NCBI RefSeq assembly: GCF_017308015.1
Contig: NZ_JAFKFW010000034.1
Coordinates: 1-44,193 of the forward strand
DNA from: Allobosea sp.
Lineage (GTDB): Bacteria; Pseudomonadota; Alphaproteobacteria; Rhizobiales; Beijerinckiaceae
DNA: 44,193 nt
Reading direction: 5' to 3'
Each line of letters begins with the position of its first letter. Within the stretch, counting starts at the first letter, position 1. The notes below the pieces were generated by a model, which ran no database searches, was not told the origin of the DNA, and worked only from the letters and a program-made list of their open reading frames with translations. Both the position numbers and the translations under genes were made by a program. This document shows, piece after piece, positions 14,577 to 24,324 of the stretch.

Positions 14577-14894
14577 ATGGCGTGGCTCTATCTGTTTTCC
14601 GCCGGCATTCTCGAGATCGTCTGGGCTTTCACCATGAAGCAGTCGGACGGCTTCACGCGCCCGGTGCCGACGGCGATCACCATCGTCACGATGATCGGCA
14701 GCTTCGCCCTGCTCTCGCTGGCGATGCGCTCTCTGCCGCTCGGTACGGCCTATACGATCTGGACCGGTATCGGCGCCGTCGGCGCCTTCCTCGTCGGCGT
14801 CATCGTGCTCGGCGAGGCGCTGACGCCGATGCGCATCGCAGCCGCGGCGCTGATCGTTTCCGGCCTCGTCATGATGAAGCTTTCCGCGAGCTGA
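14577..14894 (+). CDS. sugE: SMR family exporter, SugE/Gdx type (guanidinium exporter)
   Basis: Small multidrug resistance transporter of 105 residues, the standard SugE length, with four membrane helices. The active-site glutamate is in helix 1 (GILEIVWAFTMKQSDGFTR). GTAYTIWTGIGAVGAF in helix 3 is the pattern of the SugE/Gdx subgroup rather than EmrE. Gdx proteins exchange guanidinium for protons. The start at ATG 14577 follows GGGGGA at good spacing; the longer in-frame start at 14436 would translate the repeat and leader. The two ACGR hairpins upstream support guanidine-responsive control. Confidence 0.9.
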   Translation: MAWLYLFSAGILEIVWAFTMKQSDGFTRPVPTAITIVTMIGSFALLSLAMRSLPLGTAYTIWTGIGAVGAFLVGVIVLGEALTPMRIAAAALIVSGLVMMKLSAS

Positions 14895-14937
14895 CGGCCG
14901 CACTTGCCAAAGCGGCTGGCGCCTTCTAGGCAGGCCG

Positions 14938-14985
14938 GGCCCCGGGACGACCCGCGGCCTTCGCAACCTCACAGGGGACGGCCCC
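14938..14985 (+). promoter_or_regulatory. Second pair of ACGR hairpins, in the atpB leader
   Basis: The first stem is GGCC-C-CGGG-ACGA-CCCG-C-GGCC at 14938-14959 (eight pairs, one C-C mismatch). The second is GGGG-ACGG-CCCC at 14974-14985. A 14-base linker joins them. Both loops satisfy ACGR, the guanidine-II signature, yet the next gene is atpB. A third strong hairpin, CGCGGA-ATCT-TCCGCG, follows at 14990-15005. This could be a real riboswitch-like element or chance in GC-rich sequence. Confidence 0.35.
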
Positions 14986-15039
14986 ACGACGCGGAATCTT
15001 CCGCGCCGTCGCGCAACCCCGTGAGCGGAGGCCTTCGCC

Positions 15040-15786
15040 TTGGCCAATCCCAGCGATCAGTTCATCGTCAAGACTCTCATTCCGTTCCGTGTCGGCGGGC
15101 TCGATCTCGGCTTCACCAACGCAGCCCTGATGATGAGCCTCGCCACCGCCGCGATCGCCGGCGGACTGATCCTCGCGACGCGCTCGCGCGCCATCGTTCC
15201 CGGCCGCACCCAGGCGCTTGCCGAGATGCTCTACGAATTCGTCGCGAAGACCCTGACCGATGCGACCGGCCGCGAGGGTCAGCGCTTCCTGCCTCTGATC
15301 TTCTCGCTCTTCATGTTCGTGCTGGTGCTCAACCTGTTCGGCATGGTTCCCGGCGCCTTCACCGTCACCAGCCATATCGTCGTGACCTTCGCGCTCGCCA
15401 TGCTGGTGATGGCGACGGTCATCGGCTTCGGCGTGCTGCGCCACGGCTTCGGTTTCCTCAGGCTCTTCGTGCCGTCGGACGTGCCGAAATGGCTTTTACC
15501 CTTCATCACGCTGATCGAGATCGTCTCCTTCCTGTCGCGGCCGATCTCGCTGAGCCTGCGCCTCTTCGCCAACCTGCTCGGCGGCCATATCGCGCTCAAG
15601 GTCTTCGGCAGCTTCGTCGCGGCACTGCTCGCCGCCGGCGCGGGCTATTCCTTGCTCGCGCCGCTCCCGCTGCTGATGACGGTCGCACTCACCGCCTTCG
15701 AGTTCATGGTCGCGGTGCTGCAGGCCTATGTCTTCACCGTGCTCGCCTGCATCTATCTGAACGACGCCCTGCATCCCGGCCATTGA
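15040..15786 (+). CDS. atpB: F0F1 ATP synthase subunit a
   Basis: Membrane subunit a of ATP synthase, forming the proton half-channels with the c-ring. It has 248 residues and matches the alphaproteobacterial type throughout. Features: LAEMLYEFVAKTL, the essential arginine in ISLSLRLFANLLGGH, the glutamate of FEFMVAVLQAYVF, and the C-terminal YLNDALHPGH. The start is TTG 15040 with GGAGG 8 bases upstream; no ATG or GTG fits the frame. Oddly, no atpI precedes it and no atpE/atpF follows, although these genes usually form one operon in the order. The neighbours are sugE and a DUF4139 gene. It has all the key residues, so it looks functional. Confidence 0.95.
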   Translation: MANPSDQFIVKTLIPFRVGGLDLGFTNAALMMSLATAAIAGGLILATRSRAIVPGRTQALAEMLYEFVAKTLTDATGREGQRFLPLIFSLFMFVLVLNLFGMVPGAFTVTSHIVVTFALAMLVMATVIGFGVLRHGFGFLRLFVPSDVPKWLLPFITLIEIVSFLSRPISLSLRLFANLLGGHIALKVFGSFVAALLAAGAGYSLLAPLPLLMTVALTAFEFMVAVLQAYVFTVLACIYLNDALHPGH

Positions 15787-15948
15787 GCGTTTCGCCCGGC
15801 TTCGATCGCTGAAGCGCTCCTGCAAACGCAGGACGCTTCCGGCACCCGCCTCGGCTATCCGCATTCCGGCCCAATTCCGCCTTGGACACGCCGGATTCGG
15901 TGGTGTCTATCACGACGACGTGATTGCGATCCGGAGGGAATGATTTCG

Positions 15949-17640
15949 ATGCGAAGCCATATTGCCGCCGCCCTGATTCTGGCACCCGGCCTCGCCAGCG
16001 CCGCCGAGACCGAATTGTCGAGCCGGATCGACCGTGTCACGGTCTTTCCGGACGGGGCCGTGGTGACGCGGCTCGGCAAGGCCGAACTGCTGCAGGGCGC
16101 CTCGCAGATCGTCCTGCGCGGCCTGCCGGCGACGATCGACCCCGCCTCGATCCGCGTCGAAGGCAAGGGTGACGGCACGTTCTCGGTCGGCGCCGTCGAT
16201 GTCCGCGTCACGCCCGGCGACGCCAGGCCCGTGCTCGACACGGTGCTGGAAGAGAAGCTCAGGACCCTGCGCGACGAGAAGGAGAAGCTCTCCGGCCAGA
16301 TCGGCGCGATCGAGGCGAAGCGCGCCACGATCGAACGCTTCGCGCAGGTCGGTCCCGACAAGCTCGGCCCGGATGGCAAGGCCCTGCCCGTCGCCGATTG
16401 GCCGGCGGTGTTCGAGGCGATCGGCACCGCGCTGGTCAAGGTCCAGGACGAATTGCGCGGCACCCGCAACCGCCTCTCCGATGTCGAAGCCGAGATCGCT
16501 TCGCTGGAGCGCGCCCGCCCGCAGGCCGGTCGCCCCGGCGCGCCGAAGCGCGACGTCGCCATCGCCATCGAGGCGCCGCAGCCGGTCGCGGCCGAGTTCA
16601 CCGTGACCTATCGCGTCACCGGCGCGAACTGGACCCCGACCTACGAGGCTCGCCTGACCACGACCGGCGAGAAGCCGGAAATCGCCTTGACGCGCCGTGC
16701 CGAAATTCGCCAGCGCACGGGCGAGGCCTGGGACGATGTCGCGCTTTCGCTCTCGACCACGCGGTCGGCCGGCGGCACCCGCGCGCCCGAGCTCACCCCG
16801 ATGCAGGTAGCCTTCTTCGAGCCGCCGGTCGTGTATGAAAGCCGCCCGCGCCTCGGTGCGGCCCCCGCTCCGATGGCGGCGGCCCGGGCGAAGGCAGAGG
16901 CCGAGGCGACGGCGGACGCCCTCGCCAAGCAGTCGCAGCGCTCGGCGGCGCCCAAGCCGGCCGAAATCCAGGTCGCGACGATCGAGGCCGGGGCCTATCA
17001 GGCGAATTTCCAGGTGCCCGGCCGCGCATCGATCCCGCAGGACGGCAGTTCGAAAACGGTGACTCTGACCCAGCGCAAGGCGGAAGCGACGTTGTCCGCC
17101 CGCACCGTGCCGGAGCTGGAGCAGAAGGCTTATCTGGAGGCCGGCTTCGTCCATGAGGAGGAAGCGCCGCTGCTCTCCGGCCGCGTCGCGCTGCATCGCG
17201 ACGGCACCTATATCGGCATGGGCCAGTTCGGGCTGGTCGCACCCGGCGACAAGGTCGAGCTCGGCTTCGGCGCCGATGACCGGATCAAGGTCAGTTTCGC
17301 GCCGGTGAAGCGCCGTGAGAACGAGCCGAGCTGGCTCGGCCAGACCCGCACCGACCTGCGCGAGTTCCGCACGGTGGTGAAGAGCCTGCACGCGAAGCCG
17401 GTCAAGATCACCGTGCTGGAGCGCATCCCGTTCTCGGAGAGCAGCGGAATCACGGTCGAGACGATAGCGGCCCAGACCACGCCGCCGACCGAGAAGCAGG
17501 TCGGCGACCGGCGCGGCGTCGCCTCATGGACCTTCGATCTCGCAGGAGGCGCCGAGAAGGAGATCAAGCTCGCCTACCGCATCAAATGGCCGGGCGACCG
17601 CGAACTCTCCTACGAGGAGCAGCCGCTGCCGGGGCGGTGA
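15949..17640 (+). CDS. DUF4139 domain protein (mucoidy inhibitor MuiA-like)
   Basis: Exported protein of 563 residues. The signal peptide is MRSHIAAALILAPGLASAAE, with the start at ATG 15949 placed 10 bases after GGAGGG; ATG 15940 sits too near that site. An N-terminal DUF4140-like segment (~20-95: SRIDRVTVFPDGAVVTRLGK) is followed by a coiled coil (~100-185, EEKLRTLRDEKEKLSGQIGAIEAKR region). The C-terminal DUF4139 beta-rich domain starts near FTVTYRVTGANWTPTYEARL and ends at the C-terminal KLAYRIKWPGDREL. The family includes proteins named mucoidy inhibitor A, but its biochemical role is not established. It stands after atpB and before a convergent phosphatase gene. Confidence 0.88.
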   Translation: MRSHIAAALILAPGLASAAETELSSRIDRVTVFPDGAVVTRLGKAELLQGASQIVLRGLPATIDPASIRVEGKGDGTFSVGAVDVRVTPGDARPVLDTVLEEKLRTLRDEKEKLSGQIGAIEAKRATIERFAQVGPDKLGPDGKALPVADWPAVFEAIGTALVKVQDELRGTRNRLSDVEAEIASLERARPQAGRPGAPKRDVAIAIEAPQPVAAEFTVTYRVTGANWTPTYEARLTTTGEKPEIALTRRAEIRQRTGEAWDDVALSLSTTRSAGGTRAPELTPMQVAFFEPPVVYESRPRLGAAPAPMAAARAKAEAEATADALAKQSQRSAAPKPAEIQVATIEAGAYQANFQVPGRASIPQDGSSKTVTLTQRKAEATLSARTVPELEQKAYLEAGFVHEEEAPLLSGRVALHRDGTYIGMGQFGLVAPGDKVELGFGADDRIKVSFAPVKRRENEPSWLGQTRTDLREFRTVVKSLHAKPVKITVLERIPFSESSGITVETIAAQTTPPTEKQVGDRRGVASWTFDLAGGAEKEIKLAYRIKWPGDRELSYEEQPLPGR

Positions 17641-17654
17641 GCCAGTCGCCCCTA

Positions 17655-17692
17655 TCGCGCCCGGGTCAAGTCCGGGCGTGATGGCTGCCTCA
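17655..17692. repeat. Single palindromic repeat unit
   Basis: CGCCCGG-GTCAAGT-CCGGGCG forms a hairpin just after the DUF4139 stop and next to GTGATGGC. It looks like a half unit of the GTCAT/ATGAC-bounded family and lies between convergent genes, where it may help end transcripts. Confidence 0.5.
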
Positions 17693-18274
17693 GGGCGTGA
17701 GACCCATCTCGATCTCGCGCTTGCGGCCGAGATCGTTCATCCAGGTGCGGAACTTGGGCTGCACCTCGATCTGGTGCGCGTAGTGCCGCCGCAGCGCCTG
17801 CGTCAGCCGGCCCTTGCGCCCGAGCTGCTCGTCCGCGAAGCCGATCATCACCGAATTCGGCCAGGCCTGCGGGCGGATCTCGCGCAGGCGCGCGAACAGC
17901 GCATCCTCGTCCTCGGCCGCATCGGCCTGCGCCATCAAGGTCATCATCGCCGCCGTCGAGCGCGAGATGCCCATATGGCAATGTACCAGCAGATGGCCCT
18001 TCACGCGGCCTGCCGCGGTCCCGCGCAGGCCATCGCCGAAGCTGATGATCTCGCCGACATGTTCCGGCGTCGGCATGGTCTGGCCAGGCTGCGGGTCGAT
18101 GATATCGTGGAAGCGCAATGTGACGCGCTGGTGCTCGCCATAGGTCCCGAAGGCGTCGATCTCGGCCCGATCGGGATCGAGCACGGACAGCACATGCGTC
18201 ACCTCGCGGGCGCTGTTGCCGGGCAATTCATCAATGCCGCAGATCGTCAGGGTCGAGATGGACAGGGTCTTCAT
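17690..18274 (-). CDS. Tyrosine phosphatase-like protein
   Basis: Cytoplasmic protein of 194 residues with the PTP signature H98-C99-HMGIS-R105-S (HCx5RS). C99 would be the nucleophile and R105 the phosphate binder. The upstream acid is probably in FHDIIDPQPG (D57 or D60). Residues 8-55 resemble the small dual-specificity-like phosphatases found widely in Hyphomicrobiales (COG5350 type). Start at ATG 18274; a longer in-frame start at 18361 gives an arginine-rich extension with no support. It runs opposite to the DUF4139 gene. Its natural substrate is unknown. Confidence 0.85.
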   Translation of the reverse strand: MKTLSISTLTICGIDELPGNSAREVTHVLSVLDPDRAEIDAFGTYGEHQRVTLRFHDIIDPQPGQTMPTPEHVGEIISFGDGLRGTAAGRVKGHLLVHCHMGISRSTAAMMTLMAQADAAEDEDALFARLREIRPQAWPNSVMIGFADEQLGRKGRLTQALRRHYAHQIEVQPKFRTWMNDLGRKREIEMGLTP

Positions 18275-18394
18275 GGCGTGCCTCCGCTGCGGAGCCCGCC
18301 TAGCGCTGCTGCGCCGGCTATACAACTGCCGGGAATGACGGGCTGCCCTGCATGATTGCAACCGGCCCCGGAGGGCCGGCTGCGATGATCGTTC

Positions 18395-19591
18395 TCAGGC
18401 GGCCTTGGCCTGCCCGAGCTCCTGATCGACGACGCCGACCCAGTAGCGCACGCCGTCCGGGATGATCTCGTCGTTGAAGTCGTAGAGCGGCGTATGCAGG
18501 CCGACGAAGGAGCCGTCCGGATTGACGCCGTTGCCGATGCGCATGAAGGCGCCCGGACGCACCAGCATCATCTCGGCGAAATCCTCGCCGCCCGTGCCGG
18601 GGCGAAGCTGGCCGTTGACCTTCTCGGCGCCGACGGCCGCCGTCGCCGCGGCCACCCCGACGCGGACCTGCTCGGCCTCGTTCACCAGCGGGCTGGTGCC
18701 GCGATGGTAATAGGCTTCCGCCTTGCAGCCCCAGGCCTGCGCCGTCGCCGCCGCAAGCTCGCCGATGCGTCGCTCCACGATGTCGCGGACTTCCATGGAA
18801 TAGGTCCGCGCCGTACCGCCGATGACGAGCTCGGAGGGGATCACGTTCGAGGCGTTGACGTCGCCGCCATGGATGTAGCCGACGCTGATCACCGCGGTGT
18901 CGAGCGGGGCGACGTTGCGGCCGATGATGCCCTGCAGGCCGAGCACGAAATGCGCCTGGGCATAGGTGATGTCCGTCGAGCGATGCGGCTGCGAACCGCC
19001 ATGGCCGCCGACGCCGTGGAAGGTGACCTTCCACGAGTCGGCTGCCGCCAGGAACGGGCCGACCGTGGTGCCGAAGGTACCGGGCGCCATGCCGGGCGTG
19101 TTGTGCAGGCCATAGATCGCATCGCAGGGGAAGCGCTCGAACAGCTTGTCGGCGAGCATCGCGTTGGCGCCGCCGCGGCCTTCCTCCGCCGGCTGGAAGA
19201 TCAGGTTGACGGTACCCTCGAAATCGCGGTTCTCGGCGAGGTAGCGCCCGGCCGCGAGCAGCATCGTGGTGTGTCCGTCATGGCCGCAGGCATGCATCCG
19301 GCCCGGGTTCTTCGAGGAATAGGGCAGGTTCGTCGTCTCATCGAGCGCGAGGCAGTCCATGTCGGCGCGCAGGCCCACGGCGCGGCCGGGCTTGTTGCCG
19401 CGGATCACGCCGACGACGCCGGTCTTGCCGACATTCTCGGTGACCTCGACACCCCACTCGCGCAGCTTGTCGGCGACGAGCTTGGCCGTGCGGACCTCTT
19501 CGAGACCGAGTTCGGGATGGGCGTGGATGTCGCGGCGGATCGCGGTGAAGGCGGCGTGATGCTGGTCGAGCCAGGCGTCGAGTTTCGTCAT
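18395..19591 (-). CDS. M20 family amidohydrolase (hippurate hydrolase-like)
   Basis: Metal-dependent deacylase of 398 residues, peptidase M20 subfamily D, as in hippurate hydrolases and N-acyl-amino-acid amidohydrolases. The metal/catalytic ligands are visible: C102-G-H104 in MHACGHDGHTTM, then the catalytic EE in FQPAEEGRGGA, and the histidine of VGGHGGSQPH in the dimerisation domain. The terminal GGEDFAEM supplies the last metal site. Start at ATG 19591. A much longer in-frame extension to 21169 is antisense to purA and is rejected. It could hydrolyse N-acyl amino acids or process indole-acetyl conjugates; the sequence does not decide. Confidence 0.93.
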   Translation of the reverse strand: MTKLDAWLDQHHAAFTAIRRDIHAHPELGLEEVRTAKLVADKLREWGVEVTENVGKTGVVGVIRGNKPGRAVGLRADMDCLALDETTNLPYSSKNPGRMHACGHDGHTTMLLAAGRYLAENRDFEGTVNLIFQPAEEGRGGANAMLADKLFERFPCDAIYGLHNTPGMAPGTFGTTVGPFLAAADSWKVTFHGVGGHGGSQPHRSTDITYAQAHFVLGLQGIIGRNVAPLDTAVISVGYIHGGDVNASNVIPSELVIGGTARTYSMEVRDIVERRIGELAAATAQAWGCKAEAYYHRGTSPLVNEAEQVRVGVAAATAAVGAEKVNGQLRPGTGGEDFAEMMLVRPGAFMRIGNGVNPDGSFVGLHTPLYDFNDEIIPDGVRYWVGVVDQELGQAKAA

Positions 19592-19894
19592 GGTCGGTGA
19601 AATCCCCTCTCCTTGGGCCTGCGGCGGCATGGCCCCTCCATCGCCGCCCGCTGGCCCATAGCCCTTACGCCCGATTGTGGCGGCATCACTGCGCAGATGC
19701 TGCAGGGCGGCCATGCTCCGGCAGTTTATCCCGCCAAATTGCCGCCCGATCCGCCGGAAAACTTGACCTGCGCGCCCTATTGGCCGATGAGGGCTTGCAA
19801 GGACCTGCCCCGAAACCCCGGCCTTGCGCCGGGGTTTTGCATTTGCGCGGGCCGCTTGCACAGACAACGCGGTAACAGCAGGGACACCTCGCTC
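19592..19894. other. 303-base divergent gap before purA with an intrinsic terminator
   Basis: Lies between the minus-strand M20 gene and purA. A TTGACC box lies at about 19763, and a strong terminator-like hairpin at 19813-19838 precedes the purA start by about 57 bases. No protein-coding frame is convincing. A short transcript ending at the hairpin, or a purA leader attenuator, is possible. Confidence 0.5.
19813..19838 (+). terminator. Intrinsic terminator-like hairpin in the purA leader
   Basis: Perfect 10-base arms AAACCCCGGC/GCCGGGGTTT around CTTGC, ending in TTTT. It sits upstream of purA on the same strand with no gene before it, so it may end a small RNA or attenuate purA. Confidence 0.6.
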
Positions 19895-21187
<1,293 letters not shown>

Positions 21188-21218
21188 CGGAAGACTTCAT
21201 CAGCGACAAGTGAGGCCA

Positions 21219-22460
21219 ATGGCCGACTTCTATCCGATCCTGGCGCGTGCGGTCGCCGGGCTGCCCGAAACTTCCCCGGAGGCGCGGCGCGCCATCTACG
21301 ACCGGGCGCGGACGGCGCTCGTCGCGCAGTTGAGGGGGCTCGACCCGCCGCTGAGCGAGGCCGAGATCATGCGCGAGCGCCTCGCGCTCGACGAGGCCGT
21401 CGCCCGGATCGAAGCTGATTACGACGACGCGCCGCCCCCTCCGCCGGCCTCGGACGGCCCGGTGATCCGAACCGTCGAGAATCCGACGCTGCCGATCCGC
21501 CCGCCGACGCCGAAGAAGCCGCCGGAATTCGCGCCGCTGCCTCCCGCCGCCGGGCAGGATGACGGCGAGCCGCTGCCCGAGCCGGCCGAGCCGCAGGTCG
21601 CCCGGCCGCGCGTGCAGCCGCCGCGCGAGCGGCGGGTCAAACCCGGCCATATCCGCTCCGCCGTGGTCGGCGGCGTCGTGGCGGTCGCGGTCGCCGCCAT
21701 CGCGGCCACCGCTATCTATGTCCACAAGCTCAGGCCCCAGGACGCGCCACGCCCGAACGGCGAAACCGCGCAGCGGACGCAAGCCCCCCAGCCCGACAAT
21801 GCCGGCAAGATCGCCGAGCGCGTCGGCGAGCCCGGCGCGCCCCCGCAGAACCGCCCGGCGGGCAACCAGCAGGGCAGCACGCCCGGCATCCCCGTGCCGC
21901 AGCCCGGCGGCGAGATCGCCGTCGCCCAGCGCGCGGTCCTCTTCGTCGAGGTTCCCGAAACCCCGCAGCAGCCGCAGACCACCGCCGGCCGCGTGTTCTG
22001 GCGCCTCGACAGCGAAAGCGCCGGCCAGGGCCGGCCGATCGAGACCATCGTGCGTGCGACGGTCGAGATCCCCGATGTCGGCCTCAGCCTCGACTTCACC
22101 ATCCGCCGCAATACCGATACGGCCTTCCCCGCTTCGCATATCATCGGTCTGCGCTTCACCAGCACCGGCGACCCGGCCACCCAGACCGTCAAGGAAGTCG
22201 GCGTTCCCCAGTTCAAGAGCGAGGAAGGCGAGCGCGGCGCGCCGCTCTCGGCGATCAATTCGGCACTGGGCGACAATCTCTTCGTCGCGGCGTTGTCGAA
22301 CGTGCCGGTCGAGGTCGAGCGCAATATCGAACTGATCCTCAACCGCGCCTGGATCGACGTGCCCGTACGCTTCGCCTCGGGCCGGCGCGGCATCATCACC
22401 TTCGAGAAGGGCGTCTCCGGCAGCCAGACGCTGGCAGACGCCTTCGGCCGCTGGCGCTGA
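21219..22460 (+). CDS. Proline-rich single-pass membrane protein of unknown function
   Basis: Hypothetical protein of 413 residues. Residues 1-75 are helical (MADFYPILARAVAGLPETSP region, common to a family in Hyphomicrobiales). Residues ~75-145 are proline-rich and cytoplasmic. One membrane helix follows (~146-168, SAVVGGVVAVAVAAIAATAIYV). After a second low-complexity linker comes a probable periplasmic domain (~225-413) with VFWRLDSE and ALGDNLFVAALSN. The start at ATG 21219 follows AGTGAGG closely; an alternative GTG is at 21210. It lies directly after purA, a placement I recall as common in the order (memory, not checked). No function is known to me. Confidence 0.82.
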   Translation: MADFYPILARAVAGLPETSPEARRAIYDRARTALVAQLRGLDPPLSEAEIMRERLALDEAVARIEADYDDAPPPPPASDGPVIRTVENPTLPIRPPTPKKPPEFAPLPPAAGQDDGEPLPEPAEPQVARPRVQPPRERRVKPGHIRSAVVGGVVAVAVAAIAATAIYVHKLRPQDAPRPNGETAQRTQAPQPDNAGKIAERVGEPGAPPQNRPAGNQQGSTPGIPVPQPGGEIAVAQRAVLFVEVPETPQQPQTTAGRVFWRLDSESAGQGRPIETIVRATVEIPDVGLSLDFTIRRNTDTAFPASHIIGLRFTSTGDPATQTVKEVGVPQFKSEEGERGAPLSAINSALGDNLFVAALSNVPVEVERNIELILNRAWIDVPVRFASGRRGIITFEKGVSGSQTLADAFGRWR

Positions 22461-22600
22461 CATGAGCGCCTCAGGCAACGCCATCCTCGCCCGAAGACCC
22501 CGACGCAAGCTCTGAAACGCCACGCGCGCTCCGGCGCATGCGCGGCATTCCTTCAGCTTTCAATGGAAACCGGCAGCATCCGTGCCGGTGGGGCGAGATC

Positions 22601-23254
22601 ATGACGAATGCCTTCGAAAGCCCGTTCAAGGGCCGCCTGCTCTCCGAGCAGGTCACCAACCCCAATATCAGCGTCGGCTGCTACAGCTATTATTCCGGCT
22701 ATTATCACGGCCACGCCTTCGACGATTGCGCCCGCTATCTCTGGCCGGAGCTCGCCGATGTCGACAAGCTCGTCATAGGCAGCTTCTGCTCGATCGGCAC
22801 CGGCGCCTCGTTCATGATGGCCGGCAATCAGGGACACCGGAACGACTGGGTCTCCAGCTTCCCCTTCTTCTATATGACGCAGGAGCCCGCCTTCGCCCGC
22901 GCGCAGGATGCGTTCCGCAAGGCCGGCGATACGATCATCGGCAGCGATGTCTGGATCGGTGCCGAGGCGATGATCATGCCGGGCATCCGGGTCGGCCATG
23001 GTGCCGTCATCGGCAGCCGCGCCCTGGTGACGAAGGATGTCGAGCCCTACACGATCGTCGGCGGCAACCCGGCAAGGCCGCTGCGCAAGCGCTTCGGCGA
23101 CGAGGAGATCGCGCTGCTGCTCGAAATGGCGTGGTGGAACTGGCCCCTCGACGAGATCGAAGCCGCCATGGATCTGCTCTGCTCGGGCGACATCCACGGG
23201 CTGCATGCCCGCTGGCGCACCGGGCGAGGGGCCGTCGAGGGAAGAGCGTCCTAG
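22601..23254 (+). CDS. Xenobiotic O-acetyltransferase, CatB/Vat type
   Basis: Left-handed beta-helix acetyltransferase of 217 residues, the usual size of type B chloramphenicol acetyltransferases and streptogramin acetyltransferases. The catalytic histidine is H79 in [10 protein letters not shown], at the canonical position. [20 protein letters not shown] near the N-terminus matches this family. Hexapeptide repeats follow ([28 protein letters not shown]), as does the [10 protein letters not shown] loop. Start at ATG 22601 with GGGGCGAG upstream. Its stop shares a CTAG palindrome with the stop of the convergent polyprenyl synthase gene. It may confer drug acetylation or act on an unknown housekeeping substrate. 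Confidence 0.9.
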   Translation: MTNAFESPFKGRLLSEQVTNPNISVGCYSYYSGYYHGHAFDDCARYLWPELADVDKLVIGSFCSIGTGASFMMAGNQGHRNDWVSSFPFFYMTQEPAFARAQDAFRKAGDTIIGSDVWIGAEAMIMPGIRVGHGAVIGSRALVTKDVEPYTIVGGNPARPLRKRFGDEEIALLLEMAWWNWPLDEIEAAMDLLCSGDIHGLHARWRTGRGAVEGRAS

Positions 23255-24198
23255 CTCTTCCGCTCAGCCGCAAACCGCGCCGCGGCCCGGAGCATATCCG
23301 CCTCCGGGCCGAAGCCCGACAACGCCGCCACGGCCTCGGCGCTCAGCCGGTCGCGCTCGCGCTTGGCGCGGTCAAGTCCGAGCGCGCCGACCAGCGTGCC
23401 CTTCCCCTGGTCGGCATCCTTGGCCGTCGCCTTGCCCATCTGCGCGGCGTCCGATTCCACGTCGAGAATATCGTCGGCGATCTGGAAGGTCGCGCCCAGG
23501 GCCCGGCCATAGCGGCCGAGAGCCGCCAGCGCCACCGCGTCGGCGCCGCCGAGCCGGGCGCCGATCTCAACGCTCGCCGCCAGCAAAGCACCGGTCTTCA
23601 TCGCCTGGAGACGGCGGATTTCGGCGTCCGACAGGGCGCTGCGCGCCGTCTCGAAGCGCCCTTCGGCGGCCAGGTCCAGCATCTGGCCGCCGACCATGCC
23701 GCCGAGGCCCGTGGCCCGCGCGAGGCTAGTCACCAGCGCCGCGCGCACCCCGCCATCGGGATGCGTCGCCTCATCGGCCAGCACGTCGAAGGCGAGTGTC
23801 AGCAGGGCGTCGCCCGCCAGGATCGCCGTCGCCTCGTCGAAGGCCTTGTGCACGGTCGGCCGGCCGCGACGAAGGTCGTCGTCGTCCATCGCCGGCAGGT
23901 CGTCATGCACCAGCGAATAGCAGTGCAGCAATTCGACCGCCGCGCCCGCACGCCGGGCCTGCTGCGCCGGAACCCCGAGAAATCCGGCCGTCTCGACCGT
24001 CAGGAAGGGGCGCAGCCGCTTGCCGCCGCCGAGCGCGCCATGCCGCATCGCGGCGACGAGCCGCGGCGGGCGCACGATCTCGCCCGCAGCCGGAGCATCG
24101 GACAACAGCGTCTCCAGCAGCGTTTCGATGGCGGCCGCATTCTGCGCCAGCCGGAGATCGAGATCGCCGGAATGGGCCGAAGGAGGGACGGAACTCAT
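23251..24198 (-). CDS. ispA: Polyprenyl synthetase (farnesyl/geranylgeranyl diphosphate synthase)
   Basis: Cytoplasmic prenyltransferase of 315 residues making a C15-C20 isoprenoid diphosphate from IPP. Aspartate-rich motif 1 is [15 protein letters not shown] (D99, D100, D105), followed by the substrate site GRPTVHK. The second motif is [21 protein letters not shown] near residue 57 binds IPP. The insertion of two residues in motif 1 fits the bacterial FPP synthase (IspA) type. GAGGGAC precedes ATG 24198. It converges on the acetyltransferase gene, overlapping by 4 bases through CTAG. Confidence 0.93.
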   Translation of the reverse strand: MSSVPPSAHSGDLDLRLAQNAAAIETLLETLLSDAPAAGEIVRPPRLVAAMRHGALGGGKRLRPFLTVETAGFLGVPAQQARRAGAAVELLHCYSLVHDDLPAMDDDDLRRGRPTVHKAFDEATAILAGDALLTLAFDVLADEATHPDGGVRAALVTSLARATGLGGMVGGQMLDLAAEGRFETARSALSDAEIRRLQAMKTGALLAASVEIGARLGGADAVALAALGRYGRALGATFQIADDILDVESDAAQMGKATAKDADQGKGTLVGALGLDRAKRERDRLSAEAVAALSGFGPEADMLRAAARFAAERKS

Positions 24199-24324
24199 GC
24201 GCAGATCTCGCGTTCGCTGCCGGAAGGGGGGCCTTGCCGGACGTTCGCCGCATCGTCAAGCTGCACCGCCTCGGGTTCGGGCCATGACGGCCGGGCCGAT
24301 CGAACGGCAGCGGGGTGAAGCAAG

